64,000 bases of DNA from Roseateles subflavus (GTDB lineage: Bacteria; Pseudomonadota; Gammaproteobacteria; Burkholderiales; Burkholderiaceae_C): assembly GCF_030285365.1 (NCBI RefSeq), contig NZ_JASVDS010000006.1, forward strand, positions 229,370-293,369. Direction: 5' to 3'. Shown in pieces: positions 26,124-34,438 of this stretch. Made by a program: the position numbers and the translations under genes. The number at the start of each line of letters is the position of its first letter. Position 1 is the first letter of the stretch. The notes beneath the pieces were generated by a model, which saw nothing but the letters and a program-made list of their open reading frames with translations, did not search any database and was not told the DNA's origin.

Positions 26124-27110
26124 ATGAGCAAGAAACCCGTTCGCGTTGCCGTCACCGGCGCCGCAGGCCAGATCGGCTACGCCCTGCTGTTCCGCATCGC
26201 CTCCGGCGAAATGCTGGGCAAGGATCAGCCCGTCATCCTGCAGCTGCTGGAGATCCCCGACGAGAAGGCCCAGAACGCGCTGAAGGGCGTGATCATGGAG
26301 CTGGAAGACTGCGCCTTCCCGCTGCTGGCCGGCATCGAGGCCCACAGCGACCCGATGACCGCCTTCAAGGACACCGACTTCGCCCTGCTGGTCGGCGCCC
26401 GCCCCCGCGGCCCCGGCATGGAGCGCTCGGACCTGCTGGCCGCCAACGCCCAGATCTTCACGGTGCAGGGCAAGGCCCTCAACGCCGTGGCCTCGCGCAA
26501 CGTCAAGGTGCTGGTCGTGGGCAACCCCGCCAACACCAACGCCTACATCGCCATGAAGTCGGCCCCGGATCTGCCGGCCAAGAACTTCACCGCCATGCTG
26601 CGCCTGGACCACAACCGCGCCGCCTCGCAGATCGCCGCCAAGACCGGCAAGGCCGTGGCCGACATCGAGAAGCTGGCCGTGTGGGGCAACCACTCGCCCA
26701 CGATGTACGCCGACTACCGCTACGCCACCATCGGTGGCCAGTCGGTCAAGGCCATGATCAACGACGAGCAGTGGAACCGTGAAGTGTTCCTGCCGACCGT
26801 CGGCAAGCGCGGCGCCGCCATCATCGCCGCCCGCGGCCTGTCCTCCGCCGCCTCGGCCGCCAACGCCGCCATCGACCACATGCGCGACTGGGCCCTGGGC
26901 ACCAACGGCAAGTGGGTCACCATGGGCATCCCGTCCAAGGGCGAGTACGGCATCCCTGCCGAAGTGATGTTCGGCTACCCGGTGACCACCGAGAACGGCG
27001 AGTACAAGATCGTCGAGGGCCTGGAGATCGATGCCTTCTCGCAAGAGTGCATCAACAAGACCCTGAACGAGCTGCTGGAAGAGCAGAACGGCGTCAAGCA
27101 CCTGCTGTGA
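26124..27110 (+). CDS. mdh: Malate dehydrogenase (NAD-dependent)
   Basis: A 328-residue enzyme converting malate to oxaloacetate. The NAD-binding loop [19 protein letters not shown], the substrate Arg region [14 protein letters not shown], and the catalytic His in [16 protein letters not shown] are all present. The family is the cytosolic type common in beta-proteobacteria. The ATG at 26124 follows CGGAGACC. A strong terminator follows. Together with gltA, sdh and acnB it makes up much of the TCA cycle in this window. Confidence 0.97.
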   Translation: MSKKPVRVAVTGAAGQIGYALLFRIASGEMLGKDQPVILQLLEIPDEKAQNALKGVIMELEDCAFPLLAGIEAHSDPMTAFKDTDFALLVGARPRGPGMERSDLLAANAQIFTVQGKALNAVASRNVKVLVVGNPANTNAYIAMKSAPDLPAKNFTAMLRLDHNRAASQIAAKTGKAVADIEKLAVWGNHSPTMYADYRYATIGGQSVKAMINDEQWNREVFLPTVGKRGAAIIAARGLSSAASAANAAIDHMRDWALGTNGKWVTMGIPSKGEYGIPAEVMFGYPVTTENGEYKIVEGLEIDAFSQECINKTLNELLEEQNGVKHLL

Positions 27111-27160
27111 TCGCCGCAAGGCCAGCCAGCATCACGGACAGCCGTTCGTGATACGGTGAA

Positions 27161-27186
27161 GGGTCGGCCCCGTGCCGGCCCTTTTT
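27161..27186 (+). terminator. Intrinsic terminator of mdh
   Basis: GGGTCGGC and GCCGGCCC form an 8-bp stem with one G-T pair around the loop CCCGT, followed directly by five T residues, 50 bp after the mdh stop. Confidence 0.9.
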
Positions 27187-27215
27187 CATTTCCCGCCCTG
27201 ATCGCCCGCATACCC

Positions 27216-28211
27216 ATGAGCACCGCGCCCCATCCCCGCCTGGCCCTCTTCGAGGAAGGCGATGCCGCCGCCCTGCTGCCCGTCGTCGACCACTACTGCG
27301 GCGTCGAAGCCCGCATGCGCAAGAGCCTGGAGCTGCAGGCCGAGATGGGCCCGGTCTTCGACATCACGCTGGACTGCGAGGACGGCGCGCCCGTGGGCGG
27401 TGAGGTCGAGCATGTGCTGCTGGTCAACGAGGTGCTCAACGACCCGCTGAACCGCCACGGCCGCGTCGGCGCCCGGGTGCATCCGCTGGGCCACCCCGCC
27501 TTCGAGGCCGATGTCGAGGGCCTGCTGGCCGGCGGTGGCGAGCGCCTGGCCTACCTCATGGTGCCCAAGCCGCAGTCCTTCGAGGACGTGGACCGCGCCG
27601 TCGCCTTCATCGACGCCACCCGCGCGCGCCTGGGCCTGGCGGGCGAGCTGCCGGTGCACGTGCTGATCGAGACCCACGGCGCGCTGCGCGACGTGCAGCG
27701 CATCGCGGCGCATCCGCGCATCGAGTCCCTCTCCTTCGGGCTCATGGACTTCGTCTCCGCGCACCGCGGCGCCATTCCGCGCGTCGGCCTGACGGTCGAG
27801 GGCCAGTTCAGCCACCCGCTCGTGGTGCGTGCCAAGCTGGAGATTGCCGCGGCCGCCCACGCGCACGGCAAGACGCCCTCGCACTGTGTGGTGACCGAAT
27901 TCAAGGACACCGACGCCCTCGAGATGGCCGCCGGGCGCGCGGCACGCGAGTTCGGCTACACGCGCATGTGGAGCATCCATCCCAACCAGATCCGCCCCAT
28001 CGTCGAGGCCTTCGCCCCGCGCATGGCGGAGATCGACGAGGCCATCGAGATCATCCAGGCCGCCCAGGCGGCGCACTGGGCCCCGATCCAGCACCGGGAC
28101 ACGCTGCACGACCGTGCCAGCTACCGCTACTTCTGGCAGGTGCTGGAACGCGCCCACCGCACCGGGCAGGCCCTGCCCGCCGAGGTGACGGCCGCCTACT
28201 TCAACCCCTGA
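27216..28211 (+). CDS. HpcH/HpaI-family CoA ester lyase (CitE-like)
   Basis: A 331-residue TIM-barrel protein of the citrate lyase beta/malyl-CoA lyase group. FDITLDCEDGAPVG holds the metal-binding acidic residues, LMVPKPQSFEDVD and VLIETHGALRDVQRIAA are barrel signatures, and MWSIHPNQI is the family C-terminal motif. It likely cleaves or forms a 3-hydroxyacyl-CoA such as malyl-CoA. No glyoxylate-cycle genes are adjacent, so the substrate is open. It lies 105 bp after mdh, separated by the terminator, so it probably has its own promoter. Confidence 0.85.
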   Translation: MSTAPHPRLALFEEGDAAALLPVVDHYCGVEARMRKSLELQAEMGPVFDITLDCEDGAPVGGEVEHVLLVNEVLNDPLNRHGRVGARVHPLGHPAFEADVEGLLAGGGERLAYLMVPKPQSFEDVDRAVAFIDATRARLGLAGELPVHVLIETHGALRDVQRIAAHPRIESLSFGLMDFVSAHRGAIPRVGLTVEGQFSHPLVVRAKLEIAAAAHAHGKTPSHCVVTEFKDTDALEMAAGRAAREFGYTRMWSIHPNQIRPIVEAFAPRMAEIDEAIEIIQAAQAAHWAPIQHRDTLHDRASYRYFWQVLERAHRTGQALPAEVTAAYFNP

Positions 28212-28414
28212 TCCGGCCCGGCGCCCCGCCTGGCGCCCTTCGCTGCCGTGAAGCCCACACCTTTGCTTGCAGATGAAGGGATTTCTGGCATAGACAGTCG
28301 CGCCGCCCGGGCGCATGCTTGCGTCGGTCGTCGCCCAGGCCCGACATGGCCCTCGCGCAGGCACCACAAAGCGCTCTTTTGCTTGCACAATCAAGCATCT
28401 GCACAGGATTTCTC

Positions 28415-28954
28415 ATGCATCACCTCCGCTCCCTCACTGCCGCCCTCGGCACCTGCGCCCTGCTGATGGCCGGCCAGGCCTTTGCTGCCGCCAAGGAAAC
28501 GCCGCCCGCGCCCAAGAATCGCCTGGCCGCCAAGCTGAAGCCGCAGACCGCCGTGGCCCCGCTGCCGCCCCCCGAGGAAGTGCTGCTCAGCGACGAGCAG
28601 ATGGCCGTCGCCCCGCGCGTGCATGCCGGTGAGGTGCAGTGCGAGTTCAACCAGCAGGTGCACATCACCCCCCACCCGGAGAAGCCCGGCCGCTTCCGCC
28701 TGCAGTTCGGCAAGATGGTCTACAACATGACGCCGGAGCCCACCACCACCGGTGCCGTGCGCCTGGAAGACAAGTCGGCCGGCATCGTCTGGCTGCAGAT
28801 CCCCTCCAAGTCGATGCTGATGAACGCCAAGGCCGGCCAGCGCATGGCCGACAGCTGCCAGCACGCCGAGCAGCGCGCCTTCGTGGCCAATGGCGCCGGC
28901 ACCGCACCGGCCGGCGGCATCGGCATCACGCCGGGCACGAACGCCAGCAACTGA
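28415..28954 (+). CDS. Exported protein of unknown function
   Basis: A 179-residue protein with a clear signal peptide (LRSLTAALGTCALLMAGQAFA, cleavage near residue 25), a Pro/Lys-rich linker and a compact domain with two cysteines, one in EVQCEFNQQVHITPHP and one in MADSCQHAEQ, which could form a periplasmic disulfide. The C-terminus is a Gly/Ala-rich tail. I do not recognise the family beyond its look as a conserved Burkholderiales periplasmic protein. It stands alone and is followed by a strong terminator. Confidence 0.75.
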   Translation: MHHLRSLTAALGTCALLMAGQAFAAAKETPPAPKNRLAAKLKPQTAVAPLPPPEEVLLSDEQMAVAPRVHAGEVQCEFNQQVHITPHPEKPGRFRLQFGKMVYNMTPEPTTTGAVRLEDKSAGIVWLQIPSKSMLMNAKAGQRMADSCQHAEQRAFVANGAGTAPAGGIGITPGTNASN

Positions 28955-28975
28955 GCGCCCTCGCGCCCGCAGCAA

Positions 28976-28997
28976 GGAGGCTTCGGCCTCCTTTTTT
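28976..28997 (+). terminator. Intrinsic terminator with UUCG loop
   Basis: GGAGGC and GCCTCC form a 6-bp stem closed by the very stable C(TTCG)G tetraloop and followed by six T residues, 22 bp after the stop of the exported protein gene. Confidence 0.92.
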
Positions 28998-29188
28998 CAT
29001 GGCGCGGCGCCCTCTCCCGGCGGGCACGCCTGCTGCCGCTAGCCATGCGCCCCGCCCGCGTGCCGGCTCTGCCGGCCGGCCGCCAAGTCCGAGTACCCCG
29101 CTCGGGCTTGGGGTGAGGCCAGAAGTACGTACAATCAATGCATACTTTTCAGCGCATACTTGGTGTGCATCCCGAGAGGAGTCTCCGC

Positions 29189-29452
29189 ATGGAAGTGACC
29201 GTGGCAGAACGTGGGCAGATCACCCTGCCCAAGCCCGTCCGTGACGCCCTGGGCCTCACCAAAGGCACCACGCTGAAGGTGGAACTCGACGGCGGGCGCA
29301 TCATCCTGCGCAAGAATGTGGACGATGCGCTGTCCAAGCTGCGCGGCCGCTTCAAGCTCGCCGAGGGCCACGCCAGCACCAACGACGCCCTGCGCGCCCT
29401 GCGCGGCCGCGCCCCCGGCGACCCCTATCCCGCCCCCGGCGAAGACGCATGA
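29189..29452 (+). CDS. AbrB-family antitoxin (VapB-like)
   Basis: An 87-residue protein beginning MEVTVAERGQITLPKPVRDAL, the SpoVT/AbrB swapped-hairpin DNA-binding domain, followed by a helical tail that would wrap the toxin. GAGAGGAG precedes the ATG at 29189. Its stop overlaps the start of a PIN-domain gene (ATGA), the standard order of a VapBC pair, and the dimer would repress its own promoter. Confidence 0.9.
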   Translation: MEVTVAERGQITLPKPVRDALGLTKGTTLKVELDGGRIILRKNVDDALSKLRGRFKLAEGHASTNDALRALRGRAPGDPYPAPGEDA

Positions 29453-29856
29453 TCGCTGTCGACACCTCCGTGCTGATCGACGTGCTCACGGGTGATCCCG
29501 AGCATGGCGATGCCTCGTCGCAGGCCCTGGCCAAGGCCCTGAGCGAGGGCGAGGTCGTGATCAGCGAGGCCGTCGTCGCCGAGGCGCAGGCCCTGCTCGA
29601 CACCCGTGAGACCCTCATGGATGCCCTCAACGAGTTCGGCATCCGTTTCGACCCCATCCAGGAAGCGGCCGCTGTCCGCGCCGGCCACATGCAGCGTCGC
29701 TTCCGCGATCGCGGCGGCCAGCGTGGCCGGGTCGTCGCCGACTTCCTGATCGGCGCCCATGCCCTGCTGCAGTGCAAGGCGCTGATCACCCGCGATGAAG
29801 CCTTCTTCCGCGATTACTACAAGGGCCTGAAGCTGATCGTGCCTCAGCCCCTGTGA
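29449..29856 (+). CDS. PIN-domain toxin (VapC-like ribonuclease)
   Basis: A 135-residue PIN domain. The acidic residues that bind Mg/Mn are visible: Asp5 (VDTSVLIDVL), Glu45 (VVAEAQALL), Asp98 (VVADFLIGAHAL) and Asp116 (LITRDEAFF). VapC toxins cut tRNA or rRNA and stop translation until the antitoxin binds. It is translationally coupled to the AbrB antitoxin by a 4-bp overlap and sits directly in front of acnB. All active-site residues are present, so it is probably functional. Confidence 0.92.
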   Translation: MIAVDTSVLIDVLTGDPEHGDASSQALAKALSEGEVVISEAVVAEAQALLDTRETLMDALNEFGIRFDPIQEAAAVRAGHMQRRFRDRGGQRGRVVADFLIGAHALLQCKALITRDEAFFRDYYKGLKLIVPQPL

Positions 29857-29892
29857 CCCGTTTGAACCCACCCTAGCCCAGGAGTCCTCCCG

Positions 29893-32484
29893 ATGCTACA
29901 AGCCTACCGCCAACACACTGCCGAGCGCGCCGCGCTGGGCATCCCGCCTCTGCCCCTGGACGCCAAGCAGGTGGCCGAGCTGATCGAGCTCATCAAGAAC
30001 CCGCCGGCCGGCGAGGACGCCTTCCTGGTCGACCTGCTGACCCACCGCGTGCCTCCGGGCGTGGACGACGCCGCCAAGGTCAAGGCCAGCTTCCTGGCAG
30101 CCGTGGCGCACGGCGATCTGACGGTGGGCCTGATCTCCAAGGCCAAGGCCACCGAGCTGCTGGGCACCATGGTCGGCGGCTACAACGTCAAGCCCCTGAT
30201 CGACCTGCTGGACGACGCCTCCGTCGCTGAAGTCGCCGCCACCGGCCTGAAGAAGACCCTGCTGATGTTCGACGCCTTCCATGACGTCGCCGAGAAGGTC
30301 AAGGCGGGCAACGCCCACGCCAAGGCCGTGATGCAGAGCTGGGCCGACGCCGAGTGGTTCACCTCGCGTCCGGAAGTCGCGCAGAAGATCACCATCACCG
30401 TCTTCAAGGTGCCCGGCGAGACCAACACCGACGACCTGTCGCCCGCCCCGGACGCCTGGAGCCGCCCGGACATCCCGATGCACTACCTCGCCATGCTGAA
30501 GAACACGCGTCCTGACGCGGCCTTCAAGCCCGAGGAAGACGGCAAGCGCGGCCCGATGCAGTTCATCGAGGACCTGAAGAAGAAGGGCCACCTGGTCGCC
30601 TACGTGGGCGACGTGGTCGGCACCGGCTCCTCGCGCAAGTCCGCCACCAACAGCGTGATCTGGGCCACCGGCGAGGACATCCCCTTCGTGCCCAACAAGC
30701 GCTTCGGCGGCGTGACCCTGGGCGGCAAGATCGCCCCCATCTTCTTCAACACGCAGGAAGACTCCGGCTCGCTGCCCATCGAGGTGGACGTGAGCAAGCT
30801 GGAGATGGGTGACGTCATCGACGTGCTGCCCTACGCCGGCCAGATCGTGAAGAACGGCGAGGTCGTCGAGACCTTCGCGCTCAAGAGCGAAGTGCTGCTG
30901 GACGAAGTGCGCGCCGGCGGCCGCATCAACCTCATCATCGGCCGCAGCCTGACCGGCAAGGCCCGCGAGTTCCTGGGCCTGCCCACCTCCACCCTGTTCC
31001 GCCTGCCCAAGCCTCCCGTGGACAGCGGCAAGGGCTACACCCTGGCGCAGAAGATGGTCGGCCGCGCCTGTGGCCTGCCCGAAGGCAAGGGCATGCGTCC
31101 CGGCACCTACTGCGAACCCAAGATGACCACCGTGGGCTCGCAGGACACCACCGGCCCGATGACGCGCGACGAGCTGAAGGACCTGGCCTGCCTGGGCTTC
31201 TCGGCCGACCTGGTCATGCAGTCCTTCTGCCACACCGCCGCCTACCCCAAGGCCGTGGACGTGAAGATGCACCGCGAGCTGCCGGCCTTCATCAGCAACC
31301 GCGGCGGCGTGGCCCTGCGCCCGGGCGACGGCGTCATCCACAGCTGGCTGAACCGTCTGCTGCTGCCCGACACCGTCGGCACCGGCGGCGACTCCCACAC
31401 CCGCTTCCCCATCGGCATCTCCTTCCCCGCGGGGTCAGGTCTTGTCGCCTTCGGCGCCGCCACGGGCGTGATGCCCCTGGACATGCCCGAATCGGTGCTG
31501 GTGCGCTTCAAGGGCCAGATGCAGCCCGGCGTCACGCTGCGTGACCTGGTGCATGCCATCCCCCTGTACGCCATCAAGGCCGGCCTGCTGACCGTCGAGA
31601 AGAAGGGCAAGAAGAACATCTTCTCGGGCCGCATCCTCGAGATCGAAGGTCTGCCCGAGCTGAAGGTGGAACAGGCCTTCGAGCTGTCCGACGCCTCGGC
31701 CGAGCGTTCCGCCGCCGGCTGCACGATCAAGCTGAATCCGGAACCGATCAAGGAGTACCTGACCTCCAACATCGTCCTGATGAAGAACATGATCGCCGAC
31801 GGCTACGAGGACAAGCGCACCCTGGAGCGCCGCATCAAGGCCGTGGAAGCCTGGCTGGCCAAGCCGGACCTGCTGGAAGCCGACAAGGACGCCGAGTACG
31901 CCGCCGTGATCGAGATCGATCTGGCCGACATCAAGGAGCCCATCGTCTGCTGCCCGAACGATCCGGACGACGCCAAGTTCATGTCCGAAGTGGCCGGCAC
32001 CAAGATCGACGAAGCCTTCATCGGCTCCTGCATGACCAACATCGGCCACTTCCGCGCGGCCGCCAAGGTCCTGGGCGGCGCCCGTGACATCCCGGTCAAG
32101 CTGTGGGTCGCCCCGCCGACCAAGATGGACCAGAACGAGCTGATCAAGGAAGGCCACTACGCCACCTTCGGCACGGCCGGTGCCCGCACCGAAATGCCGG
32201 GCTGCTCGCTGTGCATGGGCAACCAGGCCCAGGTGCGCGAAGGCGCCACGGTGATGTCGACCTCGACCCGCAACTTCCCGAACCGTCTGGGCAAGAACAC
32301 CAATGTGTTCCTGGGCTCGGCCGAGCTGGCCGCCGTGTGCTCCAAGCTGGGCCGCATCCCGACCGTGGCCGAGTACCACGAGGCCGTCGGCATCGTGAAC
32401 AAGGACGCCGCCAGCATCTACAAGTACCTGAACTTCGACCAGATCGAGGAGTTCGCGGAGACCGCCAAGAGCGTGAACGTCTGA
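29893..32484 (+). CDS. acnB: Bifunctional aconitate hydratase 2 / 2-methylisocitrate dehydratase
   Basis: An 863-residue AcnB. It has the N-terminal HEAT-like domain ([19 protein letters not shown]), then the swivel domain, then the cluster domains with 4Fe-4S Cys ligands in [10 protein letters not shown] and [11 protein letters not shown], and a substrate-binding [12 protein letters not shown]. It interconverts citrate and isocitrate. CAGGAG lies upstream of the ATG. It follows the toxin gene by 36 bp, so some read-through from that operon is possible. A terminator follows. Confidence 0.98.
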   Translation: MLQAYRQHTAERAALGIPPLPLDAKQVAELIELIKNPPAGEDAFLVDLLTHRVPPGVDDAAKVKASFLAAVAHGDLTVGLISKAKATELLGTMVGGYNVKPLIDLLDDASVAEVAATGLKKTLLMFDAFHDVAEKVKAGNAHAKAVMQSWADAEWFTSRPEVAQKITITVFKVPGETNTDDLSPAPDAWSRPDIPMHYLAMLKNTRPDAAFKPEEDGKRGPMQFIEDLKKKGHLVAYVGDVVGTGSSRKSATNSVIWATGEDIPFVPNKRFGGVTLGGKIAPIFFNTQEDSGSLPIEVDVSKLEMGDVIDVLPYAGQIVKNGEVVETFALKSEVLLDEVRAGGRINLIIGRSLTGKAREFLGLPTSTLFRLPKPPVDSGKGYTLAQKMVGRACGLPEGKGMRPGTYCEPKMTTVGSQDTTGPMTRDELKDLACLGFSADLVMQSFCHTAAYPKAVDVKMHRELPAFISNRGGVALRPGDGVIHSWLNRLLLPDTVGTGGDSHTRFPIGISFPAGSGLVAFGAATGVMPLDMPESVLVRFKGQMQPGVTLRDLVHAIPLYAIKAGLLTVEKKGKKNIFSGRILEIEGLPELKVEQAFELSDASAERSAAGCTIKLNPEPIKEYLTSNIVLMKNMIADGYEDKRTLERRIKAVEAWLAKPDLLEADKDAEYAAVIEIDLADIKEPIVCCPNDPDDAKFMSEVAGTKIDEAFIGSCMTNIGHFRAAAKVLGGARDIPVKLWVAPPTKMDQNELIKEGHYATFGTAGARTEMPGCSLCMGNQAQVREGATVMSTSTRNFPNRLGKNTNVFLGSAELAAVCSKLGRIPTVAEYHEAVGIVNKDAASIYKYLNFDQIEEFAETAKSVNV

Positions 32485-32555
32485 GGCGCCTGAGTCCGCA
32501 CGCCGTGAGGCGCGCGGACCACCTCCCGGCGGCGTCTCCGTGACGCGCCCCCCAG

Positions 32556-32594
32556 CACCCTGGCCTGCCTCGCGGCAGCCAGGGTGTTGTTCTT
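32556..32594 (+). terminator. Intrinsic terminator of acnB
   Basis: CACCCTGGC and GCCAGGGTG form a perfect 9-bp stem with a 13-base loop, followed by TTGTTCTT, about 72 bp after the acnB stop. Confidence 0.85.
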
Positions 32595-32628
32595 GGGGCC
32601 TCTGCGGCCGGCTTCGTTCGACCGCCAT

Positions 32629-32672
32629 GCGTCGATCACGCGTCGATCGCGCGACCGTCACGCGACCGTCAT
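32629..32672 (+). repeat. Four 11-bp tandem repeats upstream of an unknown membrane protein
   Basis: Units read GCGTCGATCAC, GCGTCGATCGC, GCGACCGTCAC and GCGACCGTCAT, back to back at exactly 11-bp spacing. They end 33 bp before the start codon of the next gene. Helix-phased direct repeats of this kind are typical of binding sites for OmpR-type regulators, though drift of simple repeats is possible. Confidence 0.7.
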
Positions 32673-32705
32673 CAAGCCGGCACCGTGGACGGCTAAGCTG
32701 CCGGC

Positions 32706-34211
32706 ATGCACCCTGACAACAAGAACAAGAAGGTGCGGGGGCTCACGACCGAGTCCGCCACGCGCCCCGATCCGCGTCCGTCCTGGCCGGACCTCCCGCG
32801 GCCCTCATCAGCACGGGCGTCACCGCCGCCGCTGGGCGAGCCTTCGACTGATCGCCCCACCCGCCCGCCACCCGATGGCCCGGCGCCCCTTTTCGACCCG
32901 GCCCCTGCCCGGCACGCCGGCGCGCCGCTGCGGTCCCGGCGCCGCCTGGCTCTGTCCTGGTTCGTGGCCCTCTTCTGGAACATCGTCGCCTTCCCGATGG
33001 CAAGCCTGGCCCTCCTGCGCCCGATCTCCCTCTGGACCTGCGCGATCAGCCTGCTCGTCGTCGGCCTGGGCCTGGCCCTGCTGTGGGAGGCGCTCCACCA
33101 GACCTGGCTCGCCTGGCACTACCAGGGCTCGCGCCTGCAGATCCGGCCGGCACGGCCGCGCGCCGGCCAGCCCCTGTCGATCGACCTGCACCTGCCGCGG
33201 CGCGCTCGGGAGACCTGGCCGCCGGGCGAGACGCCACGCTGGTGCCTGACCCAGCACCGCATCGATGAGACGACGTCCGGCTCGCCCGAGCGGGAGGTCG
33301 AGTGCATCGAGTGTCCCGCCCGCTGGCAGGACCTGGGCGCGGCCGGTCTGCACCTCTCGGCCCGTCTCGTGGTGCCCGCCGACGCGCCGCCCGACGGCAG
33401 CCCGCGCGGCCGCGAGACGGTGGCCTGGCGACTGAGCCTGCGCACCGCCGACGGCCGGATCCTGCAGGACTACGGCGTGCCGGTCGCCGGCGGCGATCCG
33501 ACCCACCTGAGCCCCGCCAGCGCGCCGGCCTCGCCCACGCCGCCGGACCGCTTCGCGCCCACCAGCGGCCCCGCCCCAGCCGTCGACATCCCCCCCATGC
33601 CGCCCGATGCGCGCCCCCCGCGGCTGCCACCGGCGGTGCAGTGGCACGAGACACCCGCCGCGGGCCGCCTGGTCTTCGCGCAGGCCGGCTGGCGCGGGGT
33701 GGGCGGGCTGGCGCTGCTGTGCGCCCTGGCCGTGGCCCTGCCGTCGCCGGGCGGCAGGGGCGGGCTGTCGCTGCTGCTGCTCACCGCCAGCCTCGCCCTG
33801 GGGATGCACGGCCTGACCCGGCACTGGACGCTGTGGGTGCACGACGAAGGCCTGCTCCTGGAGCGGCGCTCATGGCTGTGGCTGACGCGGGTGTCCCTGC
33901 CGGCGTCCGCGCTGCAGGGCCTGTCCCGCCGGGAGACGCACCAGCGCCGGCGAAGCGGCCGCCTCCAGGATTTCCACGCCCTGCACACCTCGGCGCCGCT
34001 CGCGGACGGGGGCACGCGGCTGAGTCCGGGCCTGCCTGGCCGGGAGAGCGCCGAGGCCCTCGCCGGCTTCCTGCGCTGGGCCTTTGCGCAGCGGCAGGGG
34101 CGCTTCAGCCCCGGTGCCCGGCGCGACGTCCGGCGCACCAGCGTCTCGCAGCCCGGTTGGGGGCTGGCGCTGCTGGTCGCCGTGCTGGTTTGGCTGCTGC
34201 AGCGTCACTGA
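32706..34211 (+). CDS. Membrane protein of unknown function
   Basis: A 501-residue protein. A Pro/Arg-rich cytoplasmic leader (1-80) is followed by two helices (about 83-104 and 108-129), a soluble region of about 200 residues with a proline-rich linker, two more helices (about 335-373), a second soluble region and a C-terminal helix (GWGLALLVAVLVWLLQ). I recognise no family; the soluble parts are beta-rich with several Arg-Gln-Trp patches. It is preceded by four tandem 11-bp repeats and stands alone between two terminated or regulated neighbours. Confidence 0.7.
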   Translation: MHPDNKNKKVRGLTTESATRPDPRPSWPDLPRPSSARASPPPLGEPSTDRPTRPPPDGPAPLFDPAPARHAGAPLRSRRRLALSWFVALFWNIVAFPMASLALLRPISLWTCAISLLVVGLGLALLWEALHQTWLAWHYQGSRLQIRPARPRAGQPLSIDLHLPRRARETWPPGETPRWCLTQHRIDETTSGSPEREVECIECPARWQDLGAAGLHLSARLVVPADAPPDGSPRGRETVAWRLSLRTADGRILQDYGVPVAGGDPTHLSPASAPASPTPPDRFAPTSGPAPAVDIPPMPPDARPPRLPPAVQWHETPAAGRLVFAQAGWRGVGGLALLCALAVALPSPGGRGGLSLLLLTASLALGMHGLTRHWTLWVHDEGLLLERRSWLWLTRVSLPASALQGLSRRETHQRRRSGRLQDFHALHTSAPLADGGTRLSPGLPGRESAEALAGFLRWAFAQRQGRFSPGARRDVRRTSVSQPGWGLALLVAVLVWLLQRH

Positions 34212-34330
34212 CGCTGCCTTGAAGCCCGGAAGAGGCGACCTTGAAGCCGCTCCGCCGCCCTCTCCACGCTCGCAGCGGGAAAAATGCGCTTGGCCGTCGG
34301 AAACCCCGAACTCCATCGGTGTTTTCCTGC

Positions 34331-34346
34331 TGACTGTCATCAGTCA
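34331..34346 (+). promoter_or_regulatory. Inverted repeat upstream of the kinase-GGDEF gene
   Basis: TGACTG, four bases, CAGTCA is a perfect 6-bp inverted repeat about 93 bp before the start of the large signalling gene, within a 227-bp intergenic stretch that otherwise shows no clear signal. Confidence 0.4.
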
Positions 34347-34438
34347 TTTGCGACACTCTCTCGTCTGTTTCATTGCGTCCGCCGCCTTCTGCCAGGAGGA
34401 GCGTCGGGTGGTCAGCTCCAGGTTCCTCCCCTCTTCCG

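Noticed and set aside
28262..28390. Two copies of TTTGCTTGCA before the exported protein gene
   Set aside because: Only 10 bp each, about 117 bp apart and asymmetric; too short to call a regulatory repeat or promoter.
32629..32672. Tandem repeats as a CRISPR array
   Set aside because: Units are 11 bp with no spacers and no cas genes are near.
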